Source of the DNA: Thiodiazotropha sp050305635
GTDB taxonomy: Bacteria > Pseudomonadota > Gammaproteobacteria > Chromatiales > Chromatiaceae
Direction of reading: 5' to 3'
NCBI GenBank assembly: GCA_050305635.1
Contig: JBNLFS010000007.1
Span: 1 to 63,797, forward strand
DNA length: 63,797 nucleotides
This document shows positions 54,075 through 62,835 of this stretch, one piece after another (the first letter of the stretch is position 1; each line of letters starts with the position of its first letter). Below the pieces are notes generated by a model. It was not told the origin of the DNA. It saw nothing but the letters and a program-made list of their open reading frames with translations, and searched no databases. The position numbers and the translations under genes are program-made.

Positions 54075-54737
54075 TCAATTAACCGTGGCGGCCGGAGCCT
54101 GCTCCTTGTTCTGAGTGTTCGATGTGGACTGGGTCTCATTCTGCAGATTCTCCTGCTTGAGCTTGGCCACCTTGTTGGCCAATTCAGCCAGCAGTCCGTC
54201 CATCCCCTGGGTCTTCACCAGGTTGCGGAACGAGGTGCGGTAATTGCTCACCAGGCTGACCCCATCTACTGTGACATCGTAGGCAAACCAGTCATCATTC
54301 CGGAATCTTAGCTTATAGCTGACCGGAAGCTCCTTGTTGGCGGAGACGATGAAGGTCTGAACATCCGCCAGATTGCCCTTGAGACGCTCCAACCCCATGC
54401 GCACGGTCTGGTTGTCGTAACTGTCCACGGCGGAGAAATAGGTCTGTTCCAGGAGCTCCCGAAACAGCACGATAAACTGTTCACGCTGGGCTTCGGTGGC
54501 GGTACGCCAGTTGGTGGCAAGAATGACCTGGGACATGGATTCATAGTCGAAACGCTTACGCACCACGGCCTTGACCTGATCCCGGCGCTCGGTTTTGTTG
54601 AGATTCGGATCCTTGAGGATCTCCAGAATCCGGTCGACCGTCTGCTTGACACGATCCGAAGGGCTGACGTTCGCAGCAGCCGGTAAAGTGAAGGTCAGCA
54701 GTAAGACGAAAACAAGTGATGTGACAGATCTGAACAT
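54075..54737 (-). CDS. mlaC: MlaC/Ttg2D-type phospholipid-shuttling periplasmic protein
   Basis: 220 residues. Signal peptide MFRSVTSLVFVLLLTFTLPAAA, then the Tol-Tol-Ttg2 domain: VKQTVDRILEILKDPNL, VVRKRFDYESMSQVILATNW, EQREQFIVLFRELLEQTY, SYKLRFRNDDWFAYDVTVDGVSLV. MlaC carries phospholipids between the MlaA outer-membrane and MlaFEDB inner-membrane parts. No other mla gene is beside it. The start at 54737 has AAGGGAG upstream. Confidence 0.9.
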   Translation of the reverse strand: MFRSVTSLVFVLLLTFTLPAAANVSPSDRVKQTVDRILEILKDPNLNKTERRDQVKAVVRKRFDYESMSQVILATNWRTATEAQREQFIVLFRELLEQTYFSAVDSYDNQTVRMGLERLKGNLADVQTFIVSANKELPVSYKLRFRNDDWFAYDVTVDGVSLVSNYRTSFRNLVKTQGMDGLLAELANKVAKLKQENLQNETQSTSNTQNKEQAPAATVN

Positions 54738-54868
54738 GGCTCCCTTGATCCCTTGGTTTGGTAACGGGTAATAAGACAACGACAGACGCCAATGGTGCGG
54801 TAGCAGGCTCGCATCCCACCGGATCCTAACAACCTGCTAACCCAGCCGTCCCGCGGGAGTATCCTATC

Positions 54869-56305
54869 CTACTCTCGCGCAACCTCTTGTGACAGAGTGC
54901 CGAGGTCTTGTGAGGGCGGGCGCCCGGCGTCAGACACCCGCTCCTGAAAATCGCTCACATCCCAGCAGACGGCCATCCGCTGCCCCTCGCCATCGTCCTT
55001 GCCAGTGAGGTAGTGGCTGAACTGTAACAGGGTCTTCTCCCCGCCATCCGGCAGACAGAAACGCAGACTCAGTCGACTCGCGGCGCGATTCTCAGCATCG
55101 AAAAGAGACTCCAGACTGTCCCTGTCCGCCTCAACAAGCAGGTTCAGCATCGCCTCACGGGTGGGGGTGAATTCGGAGGCCTCGAGCGCCAGCAGTGTGA
55201 ACATCTCATCATCCCAGAGGCATTCGTCGCCGGCCGGTAGCCAGCGCCAACTGGCTTTGGGCAACAAGGCATTCGTGAACTCCGCCTGCTTCGACAGCTC
55301 CTTGGTGCGATGGCGATAGCGTTTGGTCTTGTGTTTGAGGTGCAGCAACTTCTGTTTGAGCAGCTCCTCCCGACTGCGCAGGCGTTTGATCGAGCGCAGG
55401 GATTTTTCCCGGTGGTGCGCGAGCCTGCGATTTGAACGCCGGGACACGATCCATACCAGCAGCAGGCTCCAGACCACCCACAACAGGGTCCACAAAAGAA
55501 ACGTCAGAAACCCGGACTCCTTGGATTGGGTATTCTCGATGCCGGGCCCGTTGCTCCAGACATCGTTGATTTCGTCCTCATTGAACCGGTCGAGGGATTT
55601 CTGCAACAGGGTGTGCAGGGTTGGATTGCTCCGGGGTGTGGCCAGTGCGATATCCAGGGTCAGATCCAGATCCTGTGCCTTGCGCAACCCGTCATACCGC
55701 CCTTCATCTAGCAGGTAATCCACGCTGGCGGCATCGCCGAGATAGACCTGCGCCCGACCCGCCATCACCGCACCCAGGGCCTGGTCCAGGTCCCGGCCCG
55801 GCAGGGTATGGGTACCCGGTAGGTAGTGGGGCAACAGCTCCTCCCAGATACTTCCCGCCAACACCGAAACCGTGAGTCCATCCATGGCCGACACCCCCTG
55901 GCCTTTGAGCGATCCCAGGGAATACAGGGCGGCCGGCAGAGTCACATAGGGCCGGGAGAACTGCCAGTCCGGGGGACTCAAGGCGGTGTGCACCGTCGCC
56001 CCGATCACATCCACTTCACCGGAGTTCAGGGCTTCGGCAAGTCGCTGTTCATTCGGATACTGAAGCAGATCGATATAGAGACCCAGCTTGGCCGCCAGCA
56101 CCCGCAGGTAATCCGCCGCCAGCCCCATGGGCTGACCGCTTTCAAAAAACAGGATCGGCGCGGTCATCGAGACCACCCCCACCTTCAGCTTCTGATGATC
56201 GTCCAACCAGGCCTTTTCAGCCATGTTGAAGCGTGAAACCTGGGCAGATGCCGCGCCCGCCAGGAACAACCCCAGCAGACACAGCCACAGCCTTCGCGTG
56301 TACAT
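54869..56305 (-). CDS. BvgS-like receptor: periplasmic solute-binding domain, TM, coiled coil, PAS; no output domain
   Basis: 478 residues. Signal peptide, SBP_bac_3-type domain (~40-265; KVGVVSMTAPILFFESGQPMG, SGEVDVIGATVHTAL), a TM helix (FLTFLLWTLLWVVWSLLLVWIV), a basic coiled coil (~315-370), then a PAS-like domain (ASWRWLPAGDECLWDDEMFT). No kinase, GGDEF or EAL domain follows; the stop is after EVARE. It may act through a partner or be a truncated relative of sensor kinases. The start at 56305 is chosen from the signal peptide. Confidence 0.78.
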   Translation of the reverse strand: MYTRRLWLCLLGLFLAGAASAQVSRFNMAEKAWLDDHQKLKVGVVSMTAPILFFESGQPMGLAADYLRVLAAKLGLYIDLLQYPNEQRLAEALNSGEVDVIGATVHTALSPPDWQFSRPYVTLPAALYSLGSLKGQGVSAMDGLTVSVLAGSIWEELLPHYLPGTHTLPGRDLDQALGAVMAGRAQVYLGDAASVDYLLDEGRYDGLRKAQDLDLTLDIALATPRSNPTLHTLLQKSLDRFNEDEINDVWSNGPGIENTQSKESGFLTFLLWTLLWVVWSLLLVWIVSRRSNRRLAHHREKSLRSIKRLRSREELLKQKLLHLKHKTKRYRHRTKELSKQAEFTNALLPKASWRWLPAGDECLWDDEMFTLLALEASEFTPTREAMLNLLVEADRDSLESLFDAENRAASRLSLRFCLPDGGEKTLLQFSHYLTGKDDGEGQRMAVCWDVSDFQERVSDAGRPPSQDLGTLSQEVARE

Positions 56306-56625
56306 CCTTGATCTCTCCCTCTCAGACTCTGTTCGACGACCCTGTTTCCGTCGACGCCCGCTACCCCGATCACCCACGACAGGCGTGCTCCGGGTAACGC
56401 ATTTACCCGACTATTCCACGAACCGCGTAGCATGCCAAGTCATCCGGACCCTTGCAGCGGGATTCGTGAATGCCGAAGCGGAATCGATCACACAACCCCT
56501 GCAAACCCATGCCACCCCCGAATCAAACCGACCCGGGTCTCCAACAAGCGCTTCAGAGCGGAGTGCTGCTGACACTAAAGAACTCACATTCAATAACTTG
56601 GACTATATACCGATACCCAGCCCGG

Positions 56626-56654
56626 TTGACAGGTCATCGGCAACAGTGTGATAA
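56626..56654 (+). promoter_or_regulatory. Strong sigma-70-like promoter
   Basis: TTGACA (56626-56631), exactly 17 bases, TGATAA (56649-56654). Transcription toward tsaC would give a ~220-base leader (56661-56880) without recognised riboswitch or terminator; otherwise the 575-base gap 56306-56880 holds nothing identifiable. Confidence 0.55.
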
Positions 56655-56880
56655 ACAGTGCCTCATGCGGGCACGCGAGTCGCCCACACCTCGGCGCGCG
56701 CTGAATCCTCTCGGGGCTTATAAGACAATGTGTGTTGAAATGCGCTGTTTCCTCTCACAAATGGGTGTTTCAAGGTGCTTTTCGGCCCAAAACCGAACTG
56801 ACTGAACAGAATTTACACAGCTTGCCCGGGCTTCCCATGGGACATACCACGACTTCGAGCATCACCGGACACCACACTAG

Positions 56881-57450
56881 ATGACAGACCCGCAGATCCA
56901 TCCCTGGCACCTACGTCTGGCCCGGCAGGTCATACTCGCAGGGGGCCTGATCGCTTATCCCACGGAGGCGGTGTTCGGTCTCGGTTGCCACCCCCGGGAC
57001 CCGCAAGCGGTGACCCGCCTGCTGAGACTTAAAAATCGTCCGGTGGAAAAAGGCCTGATCCTCATCTCCGACAGTTTCGAACGTCTCGCCCCCTTTCTGC
57101 AGCCTCTGTCGTCGGATCGCAACCGCGTGCTCATGGAGAGTTGGCCAGGCCCCGCCACCTGGTTGGTGCCGGCGGCCCCCGCCACCCCATACTGGCTCAC
57201 CGGTCAGCATGCGATGTTGGCAGTCAGGGTGACCGACCATCCCCTCGCCGCGGCTCTCTGCCGGGTCGCGGGGACCCCGCTGGTTTCCACCAGCGCCAAC
57301 CTGAGCGGTCGTCCACCGGCGCGCACACCGCTGCAGGTGAGGATGCGCTGCGGTGGGGATGTGGACCTGGTGATTCACGGAGAGACGGGGGCACTCGAGC
57401 GTCCCACGGTAATCCGCGACGCCCTCAGCGGCCGCGTGATCCGAGCCTGA
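56881..57450 (+). CDS. tsaC: Threonylcarbamoyl-AMP synthase TsaC (YrdC)
   Basis: 189 residues, the short YrdC-only form. YPTEAVFGLGCHPRDP, LKNRPVEKGLILISDS, WPGPATWLVPA and STSANLSGRPPARTPLQV are the family motifs. It makes threonylcarbamoyl-AMP for the t6A modification of ANN-decoding tRNAs. Single gene, ATG start right after a stop codon. Confidence 0.93.
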   Translation: MTDPQIHPWHLRLARQVILAGGLIAYPTEAVFGLGCHPRDPQAVTRLLRLKNRPVEKGLILISDSFERLAPFLQPLSSDRNRVLMESWPGPATWLVPAAPATPYWLTGQHAMLAVRVTDHPLAAALCRVAGTPLVSTSANLSGRPPARTPLQVRMRCGGDVDLVIHGETGALERPTVIRDALSGRVIRA

Positions 57451-57500
57451 GGCCGTGTCTGAGAATGTGAGAATTCAGTGAGCCGGGAGAATCCGTCAGG

Positions 57501-57528
57501 AAAAAAAACCCACCCTGGGTGGGTGGGC
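57501..57528 (-). terminator. Intrinsic terminator downstream of the thioredoxin gene
   Basis: On the minus strand CCCACC, CAG loop, GGTGGG (57523-57509), then eight T (57508-57501). It lies about 215 bases beyond the thioredoxin stop. Confidence 0.6.
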
Positions 57529-57744
57529 TTAAAGCGCTTGTTTTCAGCGCCGGAGGAGGATCGAAACCATCAAGTACTCTTACCCCTTACAACGGCGGCT
57601 TGAAAAAAAACTTTAATCTATCGGGTTGTTCGGGTATCACACGGCATAAGTATCTTTAACCCATTGAATTTTATGAAATATTAATCATGCCATGCCCCCC
57701 AATTCAGCACTCGGATGAGCGCCAGGCAGGAAATTAATTCACAT

Positions 57745-58128
57745 CTATTCGTCCGCATCGGAGAAAACCGCCGCCTGACCCAGATGCTCGGCGATCCACT
57801 CACGCAACCAGTGAGTTTGGCGAGCACCGTGAAAGCGCCCGATCTCCTCCCCGTCGCGGAACAGAATCACCGTGGGAAAACCTCTCAGGCGGTAGTGCCC
57901 GGCGAGGCGCATGTTGTCATCCACCTCCACCTTGGCGAGCACCACCCGCCCCGCGAGTTCACCGATCACCCGCTCCAGCGCCGGGGCCAGGGAGAGGCAG
58001 GGGGCACACCACTCGGCCCAGAAGTCGACCATCACCGGCTGGACGTGGGAGGCCTGTATGACCCTTTCCTGGAAGGTCGCCTCCTCAACGGAGTAGATCG
58101 CCGGATTCGGCTCGGACGCGCTTTTCAT
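57745..58128 (-). CDS. Thioredoxin-domain protein (WCAPC)
   Basis: 127 residues, one thioredoxin fold. Active site WAEWCAPC at residues 37-44 (Ala instead of the usual Gly), cis-Pro in RLRGFPTVILFRDGEEIGRF. No signal peptide, so a cytosolic reductant. The start at 58128 (MKSASE) has GAGAGGTG at good spacing; 58137 is the alternative. Probably a TrxA-like paralogue rather than the main thioredoxin. Confidence 0.88.
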   Translation of the reverse strand: MKSASEPNPAIYSVEEATFQERVIQASHVQPVMVDFWAEWCAPCLSLAPALERVIGELAGRVVLAKVEVDDNMRLAGHYRLRGFPTVILFRDGEEIGRFHGARQTHWLREWIAEHLGQAAVFSDADE

Positions 58129-58260
58129 GGTGAACACCTCTCCCCGTGGCTACTTCGACCGGGTTGAACATGAATGGGATGGAGCGGGTATGATAAGTTA
58201 TTCCCGGCATCCGGCAACCGGATTCCGGAAAAACCCCTATCCAGCTGAGTCGAGGAACCC

Positions 58261-59271
58261 ATGTCCAGCCACTACCGCCGCGCCGAATTTCCCGTCACCC
58301 GCATGAGACGCCTGCGGCGTCATGAATTCTCCCGGCGCCTGGTCAGGGAGACCCTCGTCACCCCGGCGGATTTCATCTACCCGGTGTTCGTCCTCGAGGG
58401 TCAGGGACAACGCGAAGCCGTGCCCTCTATGCCCGGTGTGGAACGCCTGAGCATCGATCTGTTGGTGGAAGAGGCCCGCCTGGCGCACAGCCTGGGCATT
58501 CCCGCCATGGCCCTGTTTCCGGTCACCCCGCTTTCGGCGAAAAGCGAAGACGCCCGGGAGGCCTACAACCCGGACGGCCTGGCCCAACGGGCGGTGCGCG
58601 CACTCAAGGACGCGGTCCCGGAGCTGGGGGTGATCACCGATGTGGCCCTCGACCCCTTCACCACCCACGGCCAGGACGGCCTGATCGACGCCTCCGGCTA
58701 TGTGCTGAACGACGAAACCAAGGCGGTGCTGGTGCGCCAGGCCCTGTCCCACGCGGCGGCGGGAGCGGACGTGGTGGCCCCCTCTGACATGATGGACGGG
58801 CGTATCGGCGCGATCCGCGAGGTACTCGAGCAGGAGGGGCATATCCACACTCTGATCCTCGCCTACGCAGCCAAGTACGCCTCCAGTTTCTACGGGCCGT
58901 TCCTTGACGCGGTGGGTTCTGCGGCCAATCTTGGTGGGGGGAACAAGTACAGCTACCAGATGGACCCCGCCAACAGCGACGAAGCGCTGCACGAAGTGGG
59001 CCTGGACCTGCAGGAGGGCGCGGACATGGTGATGGTCAAACCGGGCATGCCCTACCTGGACATCGTGCGCCGGGTCAAGGAGACCTTCCAGGTCCCCACC
59101 TTCGCCTACCAGGTCAGCGGCGAGTACGCCATGCTCAAGGCCGCCGCGCAAAACGGCTGGCTGGATGAAAAAGCGGTGGTGATGGAAGCTCTGGTGTGCA
59201 TCAAGCGCGCGGGTTGCGACGGCATCCTCACCTACTTCGCCAAGCAGGCGGCGCAGTGGCTGAACGATTGA
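58261..59271 (+). CDS. hemB: Delta-aminolevulinic acid dehydratase (porphobilinogen synthase)
   Basis: 336 residues. It condenses two 5-aminolevulinates in heme, siroheme and B12 precursor synthesis. Schiff-base Lys in LAYAAKYASSFYG and VMVKPGMPYLD. The metal segment reads VALDPFTTHGQDGL without the zinc Cys triad, so it is of the Mg-dependent type seen in Pseudomonas. TGAGTCGAGG precedes the start. Single gene. Confidence 0.97.
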   Translation: MSSHYRRAEFPVTRMRRLRRHEFSRRLVRETLVTPADFIYPVFVLEGQGQREAVPSMPGVERLSIDLLVEEARLAHSLGIPAMALFPVTPLSAKSEDAREAYNPDGLAQRAVRALKDAVPELGVITDVALDPFTTHGQDGLIDASGYVLNDETKAVLVRQALSHAAAGADVVAPSDMMDGRIGAIREVLEQEGHIHTLILAYAAKYASSFYGPFLDAVGSAANLGGGNKYSYQMDPANSDEALHEVGLDLQEGADMVMVKPGMPYLDIVRRVKETFQVPTFAYQVSGEYAMLKAAAQNGWLDEKAVVMEALVCIKRAGCDGILTYFAKQAAQWLND

Positions 59272-59391
59272 ACAACATCGAGGTTGCGCGGGGAGGCTTC
59301 AACGATCGGTTGTCAAATCACCCGCGAGTCCGCGTTTGATTTACTTCCCTGGTCAGCATATTACAAACCCCTGTTTGCACGCGGATCTATC

Positions 59392-59423
59392 CCACCACGA
59401 AGGACACGAAGAGCACGAAGGAT
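59392..59423. repeat. CACGAAG repeat, single arm
   Basis: CCACCACGAAGGACACGAAG then AGCACGAAG: one arm of the family found at 4998-5078 and 49899-50021, without its inverted partner. Confidence 0.65.
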
Positions 59424-59490
59424 CATTGAGACGAACCATAGGGATCACTGGATGCTTGCAGACTAGCAAAATCGACATCCGTTGCGGTTC

Positions 59491-59598
59491 CGGATCCCGG
59501 CTTCCGCTTCGCTATAACCGGGCTACACGGGTGAGGCTTAGGCCTCGTGAGATTCCCGTGTGGCCGTAGCCCGGGTGCAGCGAAGCGGAACCCGGGAA
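59491..59598. repeat. Inverted pair of CCCGGG-type repeats in the second composite block
   Basis: Copies at 59491-59527 and 59575-59598 correspond in order to those at 11000-11100. With the 112-bp element that follows they make a second version of the composite block after priA. Confidence 0.7.
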
Positions 59599-59641
59599 CA
59601 ACCCTCCGAAACCCCAGGGCTAGCGGCTACTAAACAGTTGT

Positions 59642-59753
59642 CTCTCGTTCCCACGCTCCGCGTGGGAATGCAGACCCGAGCTTGAACATGCCTAACAGGT
59701 TTGGGTAACTCAATGTGATGTCGATAGGCATTCCCACGCAGAGCGTGGGAACG
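59642..59753. repeat. 112-bp element with 28-bp terminal inverted repeats, copy 2
   Basis: Same length as the copy at 11133-11244; the ends match with one mismatch and the interior keeps AACATGCCTAACAGGTTTGG. It ends 36 bases before the next gene, so it may supply or block that gene's upstream region. Confidence 0.75.
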
Positions 59754-59789
59754 AGGAAAAAGCGCCATCTACTCACGTCATTGGTAAAT

Positions 59790-60071
59790 ATGAAAAGCGT
59801 AGAAGAAGAGTTCAAGAAATTTACAGATGAAGTCAATCATCTCTGTACTCATATAAGTGTGAGAGAAGATGAAAACGGCCCGTATATTTTTGCTCTTGGG
59901 CTGAAGAACACACATTCCTTGCAGGTACGTAAACTCCTATCCGATTACGTCCTTGAACTCTGGTATGGTGAAAATGCAGAGGTAGAGTCTATCGTGGAAG
60001 AACCCCGCTATCGTGACAGCAGGTCTGCGTTCAATAGGGCAAGAAAATGGCTCGAGCGCGATACCCTATAA
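59790..60071 (+). CDS. 93-residue protein of unknown function, AT-rich
   Basis: MKSVEEEFKKFTDEVNHLCT start, then YIFALGLKNTHSLQVRKLLS and RSAFNRARKWLERD. Small soluble alpha/beta protein without recognised family. Codon use is more AT-rich than the surrounding genes. No obvious ribosome site, and the 5' side is repeat DNA. The longer frame from 59715 begins inside the repeat and is not credible. Possible recent acquisition. Confidence 0.55.
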   Translation: MKSVEEEFKKFTDEVNHLCTHISVREDENGPYIFALGLKNTHSLQVRKLLSDYVLELWYGENAEVESIVEEPRYRDSRSAFNRARKWLERDTL

Positions 60072-60145
60072 CAATCTGCAAAGGCTAGTGAACAACCAAA
60101 GTAGTCTTCCGAATTAAAAATTCAACATTAAAAATTCAAAATTAT

Positions 60146-60991
60146 ATGGATAACTACGCAGTCATCGGCAACCCCATCGCCCACAGTAAATCTCCGGAGA
60201 TCCACAGCGCCTTCGCCCACCAGACCGGGGAGGCGGTGAACTACCGGCGGATCCTCGGCGACCCGGAGTATTTCGCCCGGGATGTACGCCAGTTCTTCGC
60301 CGAGGGAGGCCAGGGGCTGAATGTCACCGTGCCCTTCAAGGAGGAGGCCTGGCGGCTCGCCGATGAACTCAGTGAACGGGCCCACAGCGCCGGAGCGGTC
60401 AACACCCTGATCCGCCTCGATGACGGGCGCCTGCGCGGTGATAACACCGATGGCATCGGCCTGGTGCGCGACCTGAGCGTCAATCAGGGTTTTCGCCTGC
60501 GTGACAAGCGGCTGCTGATCCTCGGCGCCGGCGGCGCGGTGCGCGGGGTGATGCGGCCCCTGCTGGACGAGCATCCCAAGCGGATCATCATCGCCAACCG
60601 GACCGCCACCAAGGCCTTCTCCCTGGCCAACGGACTGGTGGCCTACGGCCAGGTGGCGGGCTGCGGCCTGGATGAACTGGAAGGCATGCAATTCGACCTG
60701 ATCATCAACGGCACCGCCGCCGGTCTGCAGGGGGAAACCCCGCCTCTGCCCGATACCATTCTGGCCAAAGGGGGCTGGTGCTACGACATGCTCTACAGCG
60801 CCGAACCCACCCCGTTCCAGTGCTGGGGACGGGAACATCAGGCGGCCCGCGCCCTGGACGGACTGGGCATGCTGGTGGAGCAGGCCGCGGAATCCTTCCG
60901 CCTGTGGCGGGGCGTCCTGCCCGAGACCCCGCCGGTCATCGAGCAGTTGCGGCTTGCTTTGTCTCAGAACCATGACAAAACCGTGAAATAG
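60146..60991 (+). CDS. aroE: Shikimate dehydrogenase AroE
   Basis: 281 residues. It reduces 3-dehydroshikimate with NADPH. GNPIAHSKSPEIHSAFA, catalytic Lys in NVTVPFKEEA, Asp in GDNTDGIGLVRDL, and dinucleotide loop LILGAGGAVRGVMRPLL. The leader just upstream is an AT-rich tandem (ATTAAAAATTCAA units, 60111-60145) with no visible ribosome site. Confidence 0.96.
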   Translation: MDNYAVIGNPIAHSKSPEIHSAFAHQTGEAVNYRRILGDPEYFARDVRQFFAEGGQGLNVTVPFKEEAWRLADELSERAHSAGAVNTLIRLDDGRLRGDNTDGIGLVRDLSVNQGFRLRDKRLLILGAGGAVRGVMRPLLDEHPKRIIIANRTATKAFSLANGLVAYGQVAGCGLDELEGMQFDLIINGTAAGLQGETPPLPDTILAKGGWCYDMLYSAEPTPFQCWGREHQAARALDGLGMLVEQAAESFRLWRGVLPETPPVIEQLRLALSQNHDKTVK

Positions 60992-61079
60992 GAAATAGTT
61001 TCACTCAATTTGCAGTATCGGGACCGCCACCATTTACATGATACTTTCTTGTGTTTTTGCCTTGACCAGCCCAGAATAT

Positions 61080-61102
61080 GTACATGACATGCACATATGT
61101 AC
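61080..61102. promoter_or_regulatory. GTACAT/ATGTAC palindromic operator-like site
   Basis: GTACAT, then GACATGCACAT, then ATGTAC, with further internal ACAT/ATGT half-sites. It is placed 17 bases before a ribbon-helix-helix protein gene, the usual position for an autorepressor site. Confidence 0.5.
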
Positions 61103-61118
61103 CAACGAGGTAACAACT

Positions 61119-61406
61119 ATGACAGCGGTCACAGAGCGAGTGTCTGTCCTGATGACAAAAGATGAAAAGAAGCGAGTTGTCGCCAAGGCCAACGAAAGAG
61201 GCGTTTCCGTGGGCGAATACCTGCGACGTGCAGCCGATGGCTATCGATCCGAAACCGATGAAGAGCTTCTCGAGGCAATGATCAATGAGATGAATCAAGC
61301 GACTGAAAACGCCGAAAAGGCCATTGGTGAGACGCTGCGTTTTGTCGAAGAGTCAAACCGGCGTATCGCGAAAATGGAGGCGAAAGCCAAGAGCAAGGCG
61401 GCATAA
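61119..61406 (+). CDS. Ribbon-helix-helix-like small protein
   Basis: 95 residues. N-terminal RERVSVLMT-like strand (TERVSVLMTKDEKKRVVAKA) followed by ERGVSVGEYLRRAADGY, the shape of a CopG/Arc-type DNA-binding domain. The C-terminal half is a charged coiled coil (TENAEKAIGETLRFVEESNR). CGAGG precedes the start. It abuts the next gene with no gap, suggesting a two-gene unit behind the palindrome; no known toxin is adjacent. Confidence 0.7.
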   Translation: MTAVTERVSVLMTKDEKKRVVAKANERGVSVGEYLRRAADGYRSETDEELLEAMINEMNQATENAEKAIGETLRFVEESNRRIAKMEAKAKSKAA

Positions 61407-61619
61407 ATGGGATTGACCGACAAGATGTGGGAGGGTATCAGCCGGGTAATCCGAATGGATGCCAAAGTGGAAGGATTAGCGGAGACCGTGAAGACGCAAC
61501 AAGGCAAGATCGAGGATCTGACCGCCCGGGTCATTCGCCTGGAAACCGTGCTGGAGATTGCCCTCACGTCCCGGAGTGATGAAGGGCATCGTCAGAGGTT
61601 GATACAAAAGGACGAATAG
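61407..61619 (+). CDS. 70-residue coiled-coil partner protein, unknown function
   Basis: MGLTDKMWEGISRVIRMDAK start then a heptad-like helix VEGLAETVKTQQGKIEDLTA and RVIRLETVLEIALTSR. No toxin motif recognised. It starts one base after the stop codon of the preceding RHH gene. A coiled-coil to coiled-coil partnership with that gene is plausible. Confidence 0.65.
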   Translation: MGLTDKMWEGISRVIRMDAKVEGLAETVKTQQGKIEDLTARVIRLETVLEIALTSRSDEGHRQRLIQKDE

Positions 61620-61691
61620 AGCAGTAGACTGGGACAGTCATCATTTAAGGTGGCATTATCTGTAGTAGTCGCGACTTGACCTGAATCAGCG

Positions 61692-61718
61692 AAGGGGCTA
61701 AACAGCCCCTTTGTTTTT
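61692..61718 (+). terminator. Intrinsic terminator after the RHH/coiled-coil pair
   Basis: AAGGGGCT, loop AAAC, AGCCCCTT, then TGTTTTT. Clear plus-strand terminator 73 bases after the pair, which closes it as a separate transcription unit. Confidence 0.8.
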
Positions 61719-61846
61719 GTCGATGTCCCCATCTGCTCCGGCTTTCAAAACCCTCCGGTGGATGCCATAGTAGGGCTATCCAATAAAAAACGGGATCCCG
61801 GCCCGTGGCGGTATCGCCCGGCCGCCCAGAACCCAAAGAGAGGCTG

Positions 61847-62746
61847 ATGAGTGTATTTCCCGTGGTTGGCGTGGCCCGACCGAACTTCCTGATCCTGACC
61901 CCAATCTGTCTCTCCCTCGGCTTGGCCAGCGCCCTGCTGACCGGGATCCCCATCGACTGGACCCGCTTCGCGGTGATCCTGGTGGGCGGATTGATGGCCC
62001 ATGTGAGCGTCAACGCCCTCAACGAGTACGCTGACTTCCAGTCCGGACTCGACTTCAAAACCGACAAGACCCCGTTCAGCGGCGGCAGCGGTACCCTGGT
62101 GATGCAGCCCCGGCTCGCCATCCAGGCCCTGATGCTCGGCATCCTCTCCCTGTTGACTACCATCCTCAGCGGACTCTACCTGGTGCAGCAGACCGGCTGG
62201 GGCCTGACCCCCATCGGCCTAGCGGGGGTGGCGATCATCGTCCTCTACACCGGCTGGGTGAATCGTAACCGCTATCTGGTGCTGATCACCCCGGGACTCG
62301 GCTTCGGCCCGCTGATGGTGATGGGCACCCATTATGCCCTCACCGGCACCTACCAGGGCCTCGCCTGGCTGCTCTCCTTGATCCCCTTCTTCCTGGTCAA
62401 CAACCTGCTGCTGCTCAACCAGATCCCCGACCGGGAAGCCGACCAGAGCGTCGGCCGTGACAACTTCGCCATCGCCTGGGGCACCGTCGGCACCGCCCGG
62501 CTGTTTCTCAGCTTCGCCCTGCTGGCCTACGCCAGCATCATTCTGGGCGTGTTGGACGGACGGCTCCCCACCCTGGCGCTACTGGGTCTTTTGACTCTGC
62601 CTCTGAGTTATCAAGTGTTCATCGGCGTTCGGAATTCCAACGGCGACCTGCAGCAACTGATTCCCAACCTGGGCAAGAACGTGGCGCTCACTCTGGCGAC
62701 ACCGCTGCTGGTTTCGGTCGGCATCTACGTCAGCGCCTACCTGTAG
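61847..62746 (+). CDS. UbiA-family prenyltransferase
   Basis: 299 residues, eight or nine TM helices. First Asp-rich motif NEYADFQSGLDFKTD, second NQIPDREADQSVGRDN. Resembles MenA-like members more than UbiA proper; the acceptor (naphthoquinone, chlorophyll-like or other) cannot be decided. The start at 61847 has GAGAGG upstream. Confidence 0.85.
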   Translation: MSVFPVVGVARPNFLILTPICLSLGLASALLTGIPIDWTRFAVILVGGLMAHVSVNALNEYADFQSGLDFKTDKTPFSGGSGTLVMQPRLAIQALMLGILSLLTTILSGLYLVQQTGWGLTPIGLAGVAIIVLYTGWVNRNRYLVLITPGLGFGPLMVMGTHYALTGTYQGLAWLLSLIPFFLVNNLLLLNQIPDREADQSVGRDNFAIAWGTVGTARLFLSFALLAYASIILGVLDGRLPTLALLGLLTLPLSYQVFIGVRNSNGDLQQLIPNLGKNVALTLATPLLVSVGIYVSAYL

Positions 62747-62835
62747 CACAGACTGCTCGTTATCCATCGAGACGAACACAAGCCTGAGTATGGTTGGTCC
62801 AGGGCTCCGGGCCGATATGGACACGAAGCGGGTGT

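Noticed and set aside
57530..57620. Possible tRNA or structured RNA near the terminator
   Set aside because: No cloverleaf arms or conserved T-arm sequence could be found.
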